Shown here piece after piece: positions 6,958 through 16,848 of a DNA stretch of 64,000 nucleotides (positions are counted from its first letter, which is position 1; each line of letters begins with the position of its first letter). Origin of the DNA: Mycobacterium sp. NBC_00419 (lineage in GTDB: Bacteria; Actinomycetota; Actinomycetes; Mycobacteriales; Mycobacteriaceae). Location of the stretch: NCBI RefSeq assembly GCF_036023875.1, contig NZ_CP107931.1:2046001-2110000 (forward strand), read 5' to 3'. The position numbers and the translations under genes were made by a program. Below the pieces are notes generated by a model that was not told where the DNA came from, made no database searches, and worked only from the letters and a program-made list of their open reading frames with translations.

Positions 6958-8280
6958 GTGTCGGCTGAGCAGATGAGGTGCCTGGTCACGGGTGCGACGG
7001 GCTACATCGGGGGCCGCCTGGTGCCACGACTTCTCGAAAGCGGCTTCACGGTGCGGGCGCTGGCGCGCAATCCGGACAAGCTGGCCAACGTGCCGTGGCG
7101 CAACAAGGCCGAAGTGGCCCGCGGCGACCTGAACGACGTCGCCTCGCTCGAGGAGGCCTTCGCCGACGTCGACGTCGTCTACTACCTGGTGCACTCGATG
7201 GGCCTGGAGAAGGATTTCGCCACCGAGGAGCGCCGCGCCGCACAGAACGTCGTGACGGCCGCTCGCACCGCCGGCGTGCGGCGCATCGTCTACCTCAGCG
7301 GGTTGCATCCCGAAGGTGTCGGTCTCTCAACACATTTGACGTCACGCACCACGGTCGGCGAGATCCTGATCGCCTCGGGGATCGAGTCCATCGTGCTCCA
7401 GGCAGGCGTCGTGGTGGGCTCGGGTTCGGCGTCGTTCGAGATGATCCGGCACCTCACCGACGTGCTGCCGGTGATGACCACGCCGAAGTGGGTGCACAAC
7501 AAGATCCAGCCGATCGCCATCCGCGACGTGTTGCACTACCTCGTTGCGGCCGCCACCGCCGTGGTGCCGAAGTCGCGAACCTGGGACATCGGCGGACCCG
7601 ACGTCCTCGAATACGGCGACATGATGCAGATCTACGCCGAAGTGGCCGGACTGGGACGGCGGCACATGCTGGTGCTGCCGGTGCTCACCCCGCGGATCGC
7701 CGCGCTCTGGGTGGGATTGGTGACGCCGATCCCGTCCGGCCTGGCCCGCCCACTGGTGGAGTCGCTGCACTGCGACGCGGTGATGAACAACCACGACATC
7801 GACACGGTCATCCCGCCGCCTCCCGGTGGCTTGACCCCGTATCGCCGGTCGGTGTCGCTGGCGTTGGCCCGTATCGCCCGCGGCGAGGTGGAGACGACGT
7901 GGAACACCGGCACCGCCGCCCAACTGCCCAGCGATCCGGACTGGGCCGGCGAGGTGGTCTATACCGACACCCGGTCGCGGCACACCGCCGCGAGCCCGGA
8001 CCGGCTGTGGAAGGCCGTCGAGCGCAGCGTGCCGGATCGATGGACGGTCGAGGAGCGCGAGCTCGGGAAGGTGCTGCGGCTGCGGGCCGCGAACACCGCA
8101 CTCGGCGATCGATGGCTGGAAATGCGCATCACCCCGGAAGGCGACGGCAGCCGCTACGAGCAGCGGGCGATCTTCTATCCGCGTGGGCTGTTCGGGCGGC
8201 TGTACTGGTACGCCGGCCGTCCGGTGCAGGCGATGAGACTTGATGCCCGGGTCCGCAGGGTGACCACGGCGGCGGGCTGA
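6958..8280 (+). CDS. NAD(P)-binding YbjT-like protein with C-terminal DUF2867 domain
   Basis: Cytosolic 440-residue atypical SDR. The N-terminal Rossmann fold opens with VTGATGYIGGRLVPRLLESG (residues about 9-28) and has VYYLVHSMG and RIVYLSGLHPEG, as in YbjT/NmrA-like oxidoreductases. There is no classical YxxxK in the usual place. From about residue 320 the chain matches the DUF2867 pattern (WAGEVVYTDTRSRHTAA, YEQRAIFYPRGLFGRLYWYA), a domain often fused to this family. GTG 6958 is preceded by GGGAGGG, which decides the start. It lies upstream of and convergent with purF (9-base gap). The substrate is unknown. Confidence 0.85.
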   Translation: MSAEQMRCLVTGATGYIGGRLVPRLLESGFTVRALARNPDKLANVPWRNKAEVARGDLNDVASLEEAFADVDVVYYLVHSMGLEKDFATEERRAAQNVVTAARTAGVRRIVYLSGLHPEGVGLSTHLTSRTTVGEILIASGIESIVLQAGVVVGSGSASFEMIRHLTDVLPVMTTPKWVHNKIQPIAIRDVLHYLVAAATAVVPKSRTWDIGGPDVLEYGDMMQIYAEVAGLGRRHMLVLPVLTPRIAALWVGLVTPIPSGLARPLVESLHCDAVMNNHDIDTVIPPPPGGLTPYRRSVSLALARIARGEVETTWNTGTAAQLPSDPDWAGEVVYTDTRSRHTAASPDRLWKAVERSVPDRWTVEERELGKVLRLRAANTALGDRWLEMRITPEGDGSRYEQRAIFYPRGLFGRLYWYAGRPVQAMRLDARVRRVTTAAG

Positions 8281-8289
8281 GGTCTGCCG

Positions 8290-9837
8290 CTAGGGCCGGC
8301 GTAACGCCGAGACGTTGTCGTTGTCGGATTGGACCGTACGCCGGGGATCGGCCTCCACGATCGGTAGGCCGGTGCGGGCGGCGGTGGCCAGCATGTGTTC
8401 GACGACGTTCTTGCCGAGCTGGGTCTCGCCGGGCAACTCGATCGGGTAACTGCCGTCGAAGCAGGCGCAGCACAGCCGGGACGCGGGTTGTTCGGTGGCG
8501 GCGATCATGCCCTGCTGAGAGATGTAGCCCAGCGAGTCGGCGCCGATCGCGTGCCGCACCGCTTCGAGCATCTCGTCCTCGTTGTCCACCGCGTTGGCGA
8601 TCAGTTCGGCCGGGGTGGCGAAATCGATGCCGTAGAAGCACGGCCACCGCACCGGCGGGGAGGCGATGCGCACGTGCACCTCGACCGCTCCGGCCTCGCG
8701 CAGCATCCGCAACAGGGCGCGCTGGGTGTTGCCGCGGACGATCGAGTCGTCGACGACGATGAGCCGCTTACCGCGGATCACCTCTTTGAGCGGGTTCAGC
8801 TTGAGCCGGATACCGAGCTGACGGATGGTCTGCGACGGCTGGATGAAGGTGCGCCCGACGTAGGCGTTCTTCATCAGGCCCTGACCGAACGGAATCCCGG
8901 ACTCCTGGGCGTAGCCGACCGCGGCCGGGGTGCCCGACTCGGGAACACCGATCACCAGATCGGCCTCGACCGGCTTCTCGCGGGCCAGCCGGCGGCCGAT
9001 GTCCACCCGAGCGCCGTGTACCGAGCGGCCGGCCAGGGTGCTGTCAGGGCGGGCGAGATAGACGTACTCGAAGACGCAGCCCTTCGGCGTCGGGTTGGCG
9101 AACCGGCTGGAGCGCACGCCGTCGGCGTCGATGGCCAGCAGTTCACCGGGTTCGATGTCGCGTACGAAGGAGGCGCCGACGATGTCGAGGGCCGCCGTCT
9201 CGGAGGCGACCACCCAGCCGCGGTCCAGCCGGCCGAGCGACAACGGCCGCACCCCGAACGGGTCGCGGGCGGCGTAGAGGGTGTTCTCGTCCATGAAGGT
9301 CAGGCAGAACGCGCCGCGCACCGTCGGCAGCAGTTCGAGGGCAGCCTGTTCCAGCGTGGAGTCCGCCGCGCCGTGAGCCAGTAGCGCTCCGAGGATGTCG
9401 GAGTCGGTGGTCGCCGCCCCCGGCATGTTGGGGTTGATCAGGCCGGCTTCCCGGGCGCGCCGTGCCATATCGGTGGTGTTGACCAGATTTCCGTTGTGCC
9501 CCAAGGCAACTCCGGTACCCGCCGCAGTGTTGCGGAATACCGGCTGGGCGTTCTCCCAGGTGGTGGAGCCGGTGGTGGAGTAACGGCAGTGGCCGATGGC
9601 GACGTGGCCCGGCATCGCGGCCAGTGTCTGCTCGTCGAACACCTGGCTGACGAGACCCAGATCTTTGAAGACCAGCACCTGTGATCCGTCGGCGACGGCG
9701 ATGCCGGCCGCCTCCTGGCCCCTGTGTTGTAGGGCATAGAGGCCGTAGTAAGTGAGTTTGGCAACATCTTCACCCGGAGCCCAGACTCCAAAGACGCCGC
9801 ACTCTTCGCGAGGCTCGTTTTCCAGTTGGCCGGTCAC
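8290..9837 (-). CDS. purF: Amidophosphoribosyltransferase PurF
   Basis: First committed enzyme of de novo purine synthesis: PRPP plus glutamine to phosphoribosylamine. It is an Ntn hydrolase made as a precursor, with the nucleophile Cys13 following a short propeptide (PREECGVFG), so residues 1-12 should be removed. The PRPP-binding block LIVVDDSIVRGNT lies near residue 355. The Fe-S type cysteines (SRLCCACFDG) near the C-terminus place it with the oxygen-sensitive B. subtilis-like enzymes. The start is GTG 9837, and M. tuberculosis PurF (Rv0808) has a longer N-terminus. The 97 bases upstream carry no obvious riboswitch. Confidence 0.97.
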   Translation of the reverse strand: MTGQLENEPREECGVFGVWAPGEDVAKLTYYGLYALQHRGQEAAGIAVADGSQVLVFKDLGLVSQVFDEQTLAAMPGHVAIGHCRYSTTGSTTWENAQPVFRNTAAGTGVALGHNGNLVNTTDMARRAREAGLINPNMPGAATTDSDILGALLAHGAADSTLEQAALELLPTVRGAFCLTFMDENTLYAARDPFGVRPLSLGRLDRGWVVASETAALDIVGASFVRDIEPGELLAIDADGVRSSRFANPTPKGCVFEYVYLARPDSTLAGRSVHGARVDIGRRLAREKPVEADLVIGVPESGTPAAVGYAQESGIPFGQGLMKNAYVGRTFIQPSQTIRQLGIRLKLNPLKEVIRGKRLIVVDDSIVRGNTQRALLRMLREAGAVEVHVRIASPPVRWPCFYGIDFATPAELIANAVDNEDEMLEAVRHAIGADSLGYISQQGMIAATEQPASRLCCACFDGSYPIELPGETQLGKNVVEHMLATAARTGLPIVEADPRRTVQSDNDNVSALRRP

Positions 9838-9934
9838 GATATGGGCTGCTCCCTGGCGGAGGTAGTTGGCGTGAGCCCAGTCTACGGTGATCGGCGCAAA
9901 ACGCGGAATTGAACGGCGAGTGTCGCCGGCGGGC

Positions 9935-10324
9935 TCAGTCCGGTTTCACCAATGGCAGAAACTGGCCCACCTCGGCGGCACGCGATCCGGACAGTCGCAG
10001 TCTCCCGTCGCGTGCGGCCTCGGCAAGTTCGAGATGACCGGTCGCCAGTCGCAGCCAGGTTCGCGGGTCGGTCTCGACGACGTTGGGTGGCGTACCGCGG
10101 GTGTGCCGGGGACCGTCGATGCACTGGACGGCCGCGAACGGCGGGATGCGCACTTCGACGCTGGCGCCGGGAGCCAGGGCGGCCAGGGTACGGGCGGTCA
10201 ACCGGACGGCCACCGCGATCGCGGATCGGTCTGGGGCGACGGCGTTCTCGTCGCCGAGCCAGTCCGCCACCGCGCGGACCGCGGCACGCGTCGCCTCCGG
10301 GTCTGCGGTGCGGCGGGATGTCAT
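9935..10324 (-). CDS. Sterol-carrier-family protein
   Basis: A 129-residue cytosolic protein belonging to the bacterial sterol carrier (SCP2-like) family, the counterpart of Rv0807 next to purF. Seen features are a helical N-terminal half (TRAAVRAVADWLGDENAV), a central beta-rich region with VEVRIPPFAAVQCIDGPRHTRGTPPNVVETD, and the closing TWLRLATGHLELAEAARDGRLRLSGSRA, which is the most typical part of the family. It may bind a hydrophobic ligand. It is upstream of purF on the same strand with a 97-base gap, so co-transcription is possible. Confidence 0.82.
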   Translation of the reverse strand: MTSRRTADPEATRAAVRAVADWLGDENAVAPDRSAIAVAVRLTARTLAALAPGASVEVRIPPFAAVQCIDGPRHTRGTPPNVVETDPRTWLRLATGHLELAEAARDGRLRLSGSRAAEVGQFLPLVKPD

Positions 10325-10354
10325 CCGCTCAGTATTTCAGCACCGGGTCCGGCA

Positions 10355-10385
10355 TTGACATCAACCATAGTTGAGGTCCTAGCGT
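10355..10385 (+). promoter_or_regulatory. Candidate promoter with palindrome before the PPOX gene
   Basis: TTGACA (10355-10360) is followed directly by the perfect palindrome TCAACCATAGTTGA (10361-10374, arms TCAAC/GTTGA) and by TAGCGT (10380-10385) as a possible -10 box, with a rather long 19-base spacer. The predicted start point would fall at or next to ATG 10392, implying a leaderless transcript. A repressor at the palindrome would block the promoter. Confidence 0.4.
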
Positions 10386-10391
10386 GCAGGC

Positions 10392-10802
10392 ATGTCCTTC
10401 ACACCGCACGAACTCGCCTATCTGAACAAGGCCGATCTCGGCAGGCTCGCCACCATCCAGTCGAACGGCACGCTGCAGAACAGCCCCGTCGGCTTCCAGT
10501 ACAACGACGATCTGGGCACGATCGACGTGTACGGCTACAACTTGGCCAAGAGCCAAAAGTTCCGCAATATCGCCACCAACAACACGGTGGCGTTCGTGGT
10601 CGATGACATCTTCTCGCACGATCCGTGGCGGGTGCGCTGCCTGGAGATCCGCGGCAGCGCCCAACAGGCCGAGAACGCCGACGGCGAGCCGCTGATCCGG
10701 ATCACCCCGAAGCGCATCATCAGCTTCGGCATCGCCGACACCGATACCGAAGCGCACGACCTGGTGCCGGACAGCCGCGACGTGCCGACCACGGCGAGCT
10801 AA
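10392..10802 (+). CDS. PPOX-class F420-dependent oxidoreductase
   Basis: A 136-residue split-barrel flavoprotein-like enzyme. The family signature is FTPHELAYLNKADLGRLATIQSNGTLQNSPVGFQYNDDLGTIDVYGYNLAKSQKFRNIATNNTVAFVVDD (summarised: LGRLAT near residue 16, SPVGF near 32, then the SQKFRNI helix). Many actinobacterial members use deazaflavin F420 instead of FMN. The last part, RCLEIRGSAQ, closes the barrel. Substrate unknown. It is divergent from the sterol-carrier gene and its end overlaps the convergent CPBP gene by 4 bases. Confidence 0.82.
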   Translation: MSFTPHELAYLNKADLGRLATIQSNGTLQNSPVGFQYNDDLGTIDVYGYNLAKSQKFRNIATNNTVAFVVDDIFSHDPWRVRCLEIRGSAQQAENADGEPLIRITPKRIISFGIADTDTEAHDLVPDSRDVPTTAS

Positions 10803-11335
10803 CGCCCCCGGACCGCCAACGCCGCGATCGCACCGGCCTCGTTGACCGCCAGGTGCGCCAGCATCGGGGCCACCACGCTGCCCGACCGTTCGGCCAGCCA
10901 GCCGAACCCCCACCCCGCCAGCCCCGTCACCAGCACGGTGCCGACCACCGACTCACCGGCCCTGCGGGCGTCTGGGATATGCCAGAGGCCGAACGCGCCG
11001 GCCTGCACGAGCCGTCCGATCGCCGGACCGAACCCGCGGCCAGCGACGCTCGCCAGCGCACCGCGAAACAGCGCCTCTTCGAACACCACTGTGCCCAAGG
11101 GGATTTCGAACGCCAGCCAGCGTCGCGCGCTGTCGGGGACAGCCCGCTCGCGCATCGCCGTCCGCACCGACGGCACCAACGTCGTGGCCGCCACCCCGGC
11201 GGCGACCGCTACCGCTGCCGCGCCACCGTGCCGCAGCCCCGACCACAGTTGCGGCGGCCGAAGGCCCAGCGGCGCACCCACGGCCAGTGCCACGGCGGTG
11301 CCCGCTGTCGCCCGCAGGACCGGACGCCAGGTCAT
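10799..11335 (-). CDS. CPBP-family intramembrane metalloprotease
   Basis: A 178-residue membrane protein of the CAAX-protease/bacteriocin-processing (CPBP, Abi) family. The catalytic EExxxR is present (VVFEEALFRGAL), followed by FGLWH and the terminal HLAVN motif, which supply the expected Glu and His residues. Four or more hydrophobic segments are evident. The start at 11335 overlaps the stop of the Abhydrolase_9 gene (ATGA), so it is the third gene of a purL-hydrolase-CPBP operon. A longer frame extending to 11686 lies antisense-like across the hydrolase coding region and is rejected. Corresponds in position to Rv0804. Substrate unknown. Confidence 0.83.
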   Translation of the reverse strand: MTWRPVLRATAGTAVALAVGAPLGLRPPQLWSGLRHGGAAAVAVAAGVAATTLVPSVRTAMRERAVPDSARRWLAFEIPLGTVVFEEALFRGALASVAGRGFGPAIGRLVQAGAFGLWHIPDARRAGESVVGTVLVTGLAGWGFGWLAERSGSVVAPMLAHLAVNEAGAIAALAVRGR

Positions 11336-13116
11336 TGGAATTCCGGGCCGCCAGCCGCCATGGCCTTGTCCAGGAACTGACGGATGCGGTCGGTGTCCCG
11401 GGCGGTCCAGCCCGAGGGCGCGGCCACGGCGACCCAGCCGTCGAGCTGGCCGTCGCCGTAGTTGTGGCCGTGTCCGATCGGCGAAGCCTGGGAGCTGGTG
11501 ACGTTGCCTGCCATGTCGGCGCTGACTTGCCAGAACGTGACGATCGGATACCAGCGCATCAAGGCGCTGCGGTCGAAGCCCGGCGGTTCGGCCAACCAGT
11601 CCGGCTTCTTGAACAGCAGATCCGTTGTCCACCACACGACCGGATCCGACGGGTGCTGCAGATACAGCACCCGGGTGCCGCGCCACGGCGGGTCGGCGGC
11701 CACCCGGGCGACCTCGGCGGGACCGGCCCCCTGGGCGAAGCGCACCGTGCGACCGTTGTCGTAGCGAGGCTGCACCTCGGGCGTTCCCGGATCACGCCTG
11801 GCGGTCAACGCTTTCCACAGTGCACTGGCATTCGGTGGGCCCACCCACAGCACGGCCCTGAAATCCATGTCCACCACGTCGGGCAGATACCCGAACGCAC
11901 CCTGGCCGGCCATCGAGCCGAGACTCTCGCCGTACAAGGCTAATTCGGGCCGCCGGTCGGCGGGCCATTGCTGCCAGCGTTCGTGGATGGCATTGACCAT
12001 CGCCTTGCCGGCCTGCACCGACTTCTGCTGATCGGCGAGAAACGAGATCCAGCTCGGCAGATACGAGTACTGCATGGCGACCAGGGCGGTGTCGCCGTTG
12101 TACATCGCTTCGATGGCGCGCGCTGCGACGGGATCGACCCAGCCGGTGCCGGTGGTCGGAATGATCACCAGGAGTTTGCGTTCGTAGGCCTTGGTGCGCT
12201 GGAGTTCGGAGAGTAGGACGGCGACTCGGCCCTCGTCGGTGTCGGCGGACTGCAGGCCCGCATAGATGCGGATGGGTTCTTTGGCGGGACGGCCGTTGAG
12301 CTCGGTCAGTTCGCGGGCGTCCGGCCCGGTGCCGACGAAGTTACGACCCTGGAATCCCAGCGTGTCCCACTTCGCGAATGAGCCTGGGCTGCCGGATCTT
12401 TCGGGGCTCACCGGTTGCTCGATGCCGGGTCGGGTAGTGGTGTTCTGCGGCTGGAACACCGCGCGGGCTCCGCCGATGAAGCCGCGCACAAGCACACCGT
12501 TGACCAGGGTGATGACCAGCACGACCACGATCGCGGTGCCGATGAACATCGCGACCTCGTCGTTGATGTCCCAGCGCCGGATCATCACCCGTGCCAGCAG
12601 CTTGATCGCATCCTTGACCACCCTGGCCACCGCAACCAGCAGTCCTCCCGCCACAACGGCGACAACCAGGATGCGCAGATAGCCCAGGGTGTCCGGACCC
12701 TCGATGCCCATCACCGCCGCCAGTTGCCGCTGCCAGGCCGCAGCGGGGATGACCATTCCCACGCTCGCCGCGATCGCTGCCACGACGGTGGCCGCCTTGA
12801 GGCCGTACGAGATCTTGGGCTTCGGTGGCCACCAGTCGCGGTGCGAGAGGAACAGCCGGCGAAACACCTTGCCTACCAATACGCCGATGCCGTAACCGAT
12901 CGCGGCATTGATGCCGCCGATGAGACCGCCGGTCGCCCAGTCCCGCGGCAGCAGCGACGGGGTCAGGGACAGACAGAAGAACAGCGCGCCGAATGCGACT
13001 CCGACGAAGTCCAGACGGACCAGGCTCCAGGCCCACGCCGCAAGCGATTCCCGGTGCCGCCGCCGCCCAGGTGAGGCCGCGGCCTCACCCTTGACGTCGT
13101 CGACCGCACTGGTCAT
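11332..13116 (-). CDS. Membrane alpha/beta-hydrolase (Abhydrolase_9 type)
   Basis: A 594-residue protein with two parts. The N-terminal 230 residues contain at least five hydrophobic helices ([20 protein letters not shown], later [22 protein letters not shown] and [16 protein letters not shown]). The C-terminal part is a hydrolase fold with the nucleophile elbow [14 protein letters not shown] near residue 400 and the closing [11 protein letters not shown] containing a candidate His. This matches the actinobacterial Abhydrolase_9 with its dedicated N-terminal domain. The catalytic part probably faces a membrane-associated substrate such as lipid, which is inference. It overlaps both purL (ATGA) and the CPBP gene (ATGA). 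Confidence 0.85.
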   Translation of the reverse strand: MTSAVDDVKGEAAASPGRRRHRESLAAWAWSLVRLDFVGVAFGALFFCLSLTPSLLPRDWATGGLIGGINAAIGYGIGVLVGKVFRRLFLSHRDWWPPKPKISYGLKAATVVAAIAASVGMVIPAAAWQRQLAAVMGIEGPDTLGYLRILVVAVVAGGLLVAVARVVKDAIKLLARVMIRRWDINDEVAMFIGTAIVVVLVITLVNGVLVRGFIGGARAVFQPQNTTTRPGIEQPVSPERSGSPGSFAKWDTLGFQGRNFVGTGPDARELTELNGRPAKEPIRIYAGLQSADTDEGRVAVLLSELQRTKAYERKLLVIIPTTGTGWVDPVAARAIEAMYNGDTALVAMQYSYLPSWISFLADQQKSVQAGKAMVNAIHERWQQWPADRRPELALYGESLGSMAGQGAFGYLPDVVDMDFRAVLWVGPPNASALWKALTARRDPGTPEVQPRYDNGRTVRFAQGAGPAEVARVAADPPWRGTRVLYLQHPSDPVVWWTTDLLFKKPDWLAEPPGFDRSALMRWYPIVTFWQVSADMAGNVTSSQASPIGHGHNYGDGQLDGWVAVAAPSGWTARDTDRIRQFLDKAMAAGGPEFQ

Positions 13117-15410
13117 CCGAACAGCCCGGGCAACACTTTCTCAGAGGTGGAACGCAGCTCGTCCAGTGACACGGTGAACAACCCTTGGACCTCAACGGAA
13201 TCCGAACCGGTATCGGAGACGCCGATACGCGTGATCGGCAGGGCGCGCGCCTCGCACATCGCCCGGAACCGGCTCTCCTCGGTCCGCGGCACCGCTACCA
13301 ATGCCCGGCCCGCGGACTCGGAGAACAGGAACACGAACGGGTCAACGCCTTCGGGAAGCAGTATGCGGCAGCCGGTTTCGCCGGCCAGCGAAGCCTCGAC
13401 GATGGTCTGGATCAAGCCGCCTTCGGACAGGTCGTGCGCCGCTGAGGCCAGCCCGTCGCGCGAGGCTGCCGACAGCACCTCGGCCAGCAGCTTCTCGCGG
13501 TCGAGGTCGACCGACGGCGGCACACCACCGAGGTGGTCCCCGGTGACCTGGGCCCAGATGGAGCCGTCGAACTCGTCGCGGGTGTCGCCGAGCAGGAACA
13601 GCGTCTCACCGGGCTCGTTGCCCAGGCCGGTGGGCAACCGCCGGCTCACGTCGTCGATCACGCCGAGCACGCCGACCACCGGGGTCGGCAGGATGGCCGT
13701 CGCACCGGTTTGGTTGTAGAAGCTGACGTTGCCGCCGGTAACCGGAATGCCAAGGGCCGCACAGCCATCCGCGAGCCCGCGGACCGCCTGAGCGAACTGC
13801 CACATCACACCGGGGTCCTCCGGTGAGCCGAAGTTCAGGCAGTTCGTCACCGCGATCGGGGTGGCCCCGGTGACCGCGACGTTGCGATACGCCTCGGCCA
13901 GTGCAAGCTGCGCGCCGGTGTAGGGGTCGAGTTGGGTGTAGCGGCCCGAGGCGTCGGTCGACACCGCGATACCCCGGCCGGTGGCTTCGTCGATGCGCAG
14001 GACACCACCGTCGGCATGCTCGGCCAGCACGGTGTTGCCGCGCACGTAGCGGTCGTACTGCTCGGTGATGAACGCCCGGCTGCACAGGTGCGGGCTGCCC
14101 ACCAGGGCCAGCAGGGTGCTACGCAACTCCTCGCCGCTGCTGGGGCGCGGCAACGTCGCCGAGGTGTCGGCGATCAGCGCGTCCTGCCATTCGGGCCTGG
14201 CCACTGGGCGCTCGTAGACCGGACCTTCGTGGGCCACCGTGCGCGGCGGCACGTCCACGACACACTCGCCGTGCCAGCTGATCTGCAGCCGGTCGCCGTC
14301 GGTGACCTCGCCGATCACCGTCGCCAGGACTTCCCACTTGCGGCAGACGGCCATGAACTTCTCGACGTTCTCCGGCGAGACGACCGCACACATGCGTTCC
14401 TGCGACTCGCTGGACAGGATCTCCGCCGGGGTCATGTTCGCGGCGCGCAGCGGAACCTTGTCCAGCTCGATCGCCATACCGCCGTCACCGGCGGACGCCA
14501 GTTCTGATGTGGCACAGGACAATCCGGCACCACCGAGGTCCTGGATACCGATGACCAGGCCGGCCGAGTACAGCTCGAGACAGCACTCGATGAGCACCTT
14601 CTCCATGAACGGGTCGCCGACCTGGACACTGGGCAGCTTCTTGCGTCCCGGCCCGGAGCCTTCGTCACCACCGAAGGTGTCGCTGGCCAGCACCGACACG
14701 CCGCCGATGCCGTCCAGACCGGTGCGGGCACCGAACAGGATGATCTTGTTGCCGGCGCCGGATGCGAACGCCAGGTGCAGGTCTTCTTTACGCAGCACCC
14801 CGACGCACAGTGCGTTGACCAACGGGTTGCCGGCGTAGGACGGGTCGAAGACCGTCTCCCCGCCGATGTTCGGCAGACCCAGCGAGTTGCCGTAGCCGCC
14901 GACGCCGCGCACCACGCCGTCGAGGACGCGGCGGGTGTCGGGGGCGTCGGCCGCACCGAACCGCAACTGGTCCATCACCGCAACCGGCCGCGCGCCCATG
15001 GCCATGATGTCGCGCACGATGCCGCCGACGCCGGTGGCCGCGCCCTGGTACGGCTCGACGTAGGACGGGTGGTTGTGCGATTCGACCTTGAAGGTGACCG
15101 CCCAGCCGTCGCCGATGTCGACCACACCGGCGTTCTCGCCGATCCCGGCCAGCATCGCGGCCTTCATCTCGTCGGTGGTGGTCTCACCGAAGTAGCGCAG
15201 ATGCACCTTCGAGGACTTGTAGGAGCAGTGCTCGCTCCACATCACCGAGTACATCGCCAACTCGGCATCGGTGGGCCGCCGGCCCAGGATGTCACGTATC
15301 CGCTGGTACTCGTCCTCCTTGAGGCCGAGTTCGCGGAACGGTTGCGGGTTGTCGGGGGTGGCTGCCGCGTTCCCGACGGTGTCGACTGCTCCAGTGAGCC
15401 CAGATGTCAC
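13113..15410 (-). CDS. purL: Phosphoribosylformylglycinamidine synthase large subunit PurL
   Basis: Converts FGAR, ATP and ammonia to FGAM with PurS and PurQ. It is the small (two-domain) PurL of 765 residues that requires separate PurQ and PurS, both encoded here at 21.4-22.3 kb. Markers: [12 protein letters not shown] near residue 58, [16 protein letters not shown] near 107, [25 protein letters not shown] near 280 and [15 protein letters not shown] near 645. The start is GTG 15410. It is the first gene of an operon with two membrane proteins, each starting inside the previous stop codon. Corresponds to Rv0803. Confidence 0.97.
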   Translation of the reverse strand: MTSGLTGAVDTVGNAAATPDNPQPFRELGLKEDEYQRIRDILGRRPTDAELAMYSVMWSEHCSYKSSKVHLRYFGETTTDEMKAAMLAGIGENAGVVDIGDGWAVTFKVESHNHPSYVEPYQGAATGVGGIVRDIMAMGARPVAVMDQLRFGAADAPDTRRVLDGVVRGVGGYGNSLGLPNIGGETVFDPSYAGNPLVNALCVGVLRKEDLHLAFASGAGNKIILFGARTGLDGIGGVSVLASDTFGGDEGSGPGRKKLPSVQVGDPFMEKVLIECCLELYSAGLVIGIQDLGGAGLSCATSELASAGDGGMAIELDKVPLRAANMTPAEILSSESQERMCAVVSPENVEKFMAVCRKWEVLATVIGEVTDGDRLQISWHGECVVDVPPRTVAHEGPVYERPVARPEWQDALIADTSATLPRPSSGEELRSTLLALVGSPHLCSRAFITEQYDRYVRGNTVLAEHADGGVLRIDEATGRGIAVSTDASGRYTQLDPYTGAQLALAEAYRNVAVTGATPIAVTNCLNFGSPEDPGVMWQFAQAVRGLADGCAALGIPVTGGNVSFYNQTGATAILPTPVVGVLGVIDDVSRRLPTGLGNEPGETLFLLGDTRDEFDGSIWAQVTGDHLGGVPPSVDLDREKLLAEVLSAASRDGLASAAHDLSEGGLIQTIVEASLAGETGCRILLPEGVDPFVFLFSESAGRALVAVPRTEESRFRAMCEARALPITRIGVSDTGSDSVEVQGLFTVSLDELRSTSEKVLPGLFG

Positions 15411-15429
15411 CGCATCAGTCTAGTGAGCG

Positions 15430-15783
15430 TCACTGGATGGCGGCGGCCACACAGAACGCGTTGCCCTCCGGGTCGGCCAGGACCACCCAGCTGAACGCGT
15501 CCCCGAACGAGTGCCGGGCCGTCTCGGTGGCACCGTGGGCGACCAGTCGCCGGACCTCCGCCTCGACGTCGGACGCGGAGAAGTCGACGTGTACCCGGTT
15601 CTTGCCGGGCGTCGGGTCATCGACCCGCTGGAAGCCCAGCCGTGGCCCGTCGGGCTGGGAGACGACCACGAACTCACCGGGCATCACCGCGGCGGTGCTG
15701 CCTCCGACAGCCACGGCCCACCAGTCGGCCAGCCCGTCGGGGTCGCCGCAGTCGAAAGTGATCATCTCCACGCCCAGCGCCAT
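15430..15783 (-). CDS. VOC-family (glyoxalase-like) protein
   Basis: A 117-residue protein with the vicinal oxygen chelate fold: ITFDCGDPDGLADWWAVAVGG, then GFQRVDDPTPGKNRVHVDFSASDVEAEVRRLVAHGA, and the terminal FSWVVLADPEGNAFCVA. The pattern KNRVHxD with LADPEGNxFC is typical of actinobacterial VOC members related to bleomycin resistance/glyoxalase proteins. Whether it binds metal is unclear. The start at 15783 (MALGVEMITF) was preferred over an in-frame start at 15849, which would add non-family sequence. It lies 19 bases upstream of purL, on the same strand. Confidence 0.85.
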   Translation of the reverse strand: MALGVEMITFDCGDPDGLADWWAVAVGGSTAAVMPGEFVVVSQPDGPRLGFQRVDDPTPGKNRVHVDFSASDVEAEVRRLVAHGATETARHSFGDAFSWVVLADPEGNAFCVAAAIQ

Positions 15784-15823
15784 GCGGCCAGCGTAGGTCA
15801 GGCCGGGTTCCCAGCCGGACAGA

Positions 15824-16417
15824 TCACCCGCCGGCCGTGAGGGCGGCATCCACCAGCGAGCGGATCATCCATCGGCGTACGTCCCCGGCGTTCGACGGAT
15901 CGAGTTGCAGCACGTCGCTGAACGCCACCATCGACTCGGTCCCCATCACCACCGCCAGCGCACTGGTCAGCCGCTGCAGCGCCGCGGGATCGAATCGGTC
16001 CCGGGCCGGTGCCAGGGCAGCCTCGATCAACGCCGTCCGGCGGTTCTGCCGGACCGGATAGTCCGTGGCATCCTGGCTGCGCTGCAGGGTCTGGGCCAGC
16101 ATGATCCGGAACGCCGGCCGGTTGGCCGCCAGGACCTCCTCCAGCGCCGCATCGACGCGTTCCAACCGCTCGACGGGATCGTCGGTGGCGCCGGCCAGGA
16201 GGCTGTCGGCGTCGGGCATCGCCCAGTCCAGTGTCGTCTCGACGATCAGCAGTTCGGCGCTGGGGAAATACCGGTACGCCGTGGCCCTGGACACCTTCGC
16301 CTCGACGGCCACGTCGTCGACGGTCGGCGTGCGTCCCTGCTTCAGCAGTCGAGAAGCCGCATCCAGCAAGTCTTTTCGGGTACGCGCCCGCTGGTTGGGT
16401 CGCCCTGCCTCCGTCAC
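15824..16417 (-). CDS. TetR/AcrR-family regulator
   Basis: A 197-residue one-component repressor. The N-terminal helix-turn-helix is clear: RARTRKDLLDAASRLLKQGRTPTVDDVAVEAKVSRATAYRYFPS (motif about residues 10-52). GTG 16417 is used because it lies one base after the stop of the SnoaL-like gene, giving translational coupling. The C-terminal ligand domain is unremarkable. The only sizeable palindrome nearby is TGAGACACCAGTCTCA, inside the promoter of this two-gene operon, so autoregulation is the natural inference. The ligand is unknown; it may be the substrate or product of the SnoaL-like partner. Confidence 0.85.
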   Translation of the reverse strand: MTEAGRPNQRARTRKDLLDAASRLLKQGRTPTVDDVAVEAKVSRATAYRYFPSAELLIVETTLDWAMPDADSLLAGATDDPVERLERVDAALEEVLAANRPAFRIMLAQTLQRSQDATDYPVRQNRRTALIEAALAPARDRFDPAALQRLTSALAVVMGTESMVAFSDVLQLDPSNAGDVRRWMIRSLVDAALTAGG

Positions 16418-16418
16418 G

Positions 16419-16841
16419 TCAAGCCTGGGGCAGCTGGCTGATGATCGCCGCCAAGTCCACCCACACGTTCTCCCGCCGGATGTCGCCGTCGGCGGCGAAC
16501 TCGACGACGTGCAGGAGCCGGAACTGAAGCGGCCGGTGCTTGCCCTCGAGCCCGAACGGGGTCCCGGATGCCGTTCCACGCCATACGGATTCGTCGACGA
16601 GGAAGTCCTCGCCATACAGTCGCCGGACGGTATGCATGCTGCCGTCGGACAGGTCGGAGAACAACCTTTCGTAGAACGAGCGCGCCCCGTCGTGCCCCAG
16701 TGTCGGCCCCGCCGGGGAGCCAACGATGTCGTGTTCGACGTCGGGCGCGAGTGTGGCGAGCACTCCTTCGACGTCGTCGTTGGCTTCGAACCTGAAGTGA
16801 TCGTCGATCGAGCGGTCCATCTGGGCGCGCGTCAGTGCCAT
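16419..16841 (-). CDS. SnoaL-like (NTF2-fold) protein
   Basis: A 140-residue protein of the SnoaL/NTF2 superfamily: RSIDDHFRFEANDDVEGVLATLAPDVEHDIVG at the N-terminus, YERLFSDLSDGSMHTVRRLYGEDFLVDES in the middle, and FRLLHVVEFAADGDIRRENVWVDL near the end. Members act as small isomerases, cyclases, dehydratases or ligand-binding proteins. The active residues here cannot be assigned. It is the first gene of an operon with a TetR regulator, with an operator placed inside its promoter. Confidence 0.83.
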   Translation of the reverse strand: MALTRAQMDRSIDDHFRFEANDDVEGVLATLAPDVEHDIVGSPAGPTLGHDGARSFYERLFSDLSDGSMHTVRRLYGEDFLVDESVWRGTASGTPFGLEGKHRPLQFRLLHVVEFAADGDIRRENVWVDLAAIISQLPQA

Positions 16842-16848
16842 GCGCAGA

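Noticed and set aside
9838..9934. Possible riboswitch before purF
   Set aside because: Only a weak TGGGCT/AGCCCA pairing was seen; no purine or other known aptamer consensus could be recognised.
10799..11686. Longer N-terminus for the CPBP protease
   Set aside because: The extra 117 residues overlap the Abhydrolase_9 coding region in another frame; the ATGA start at 11335 gives a normal CPBP protein.
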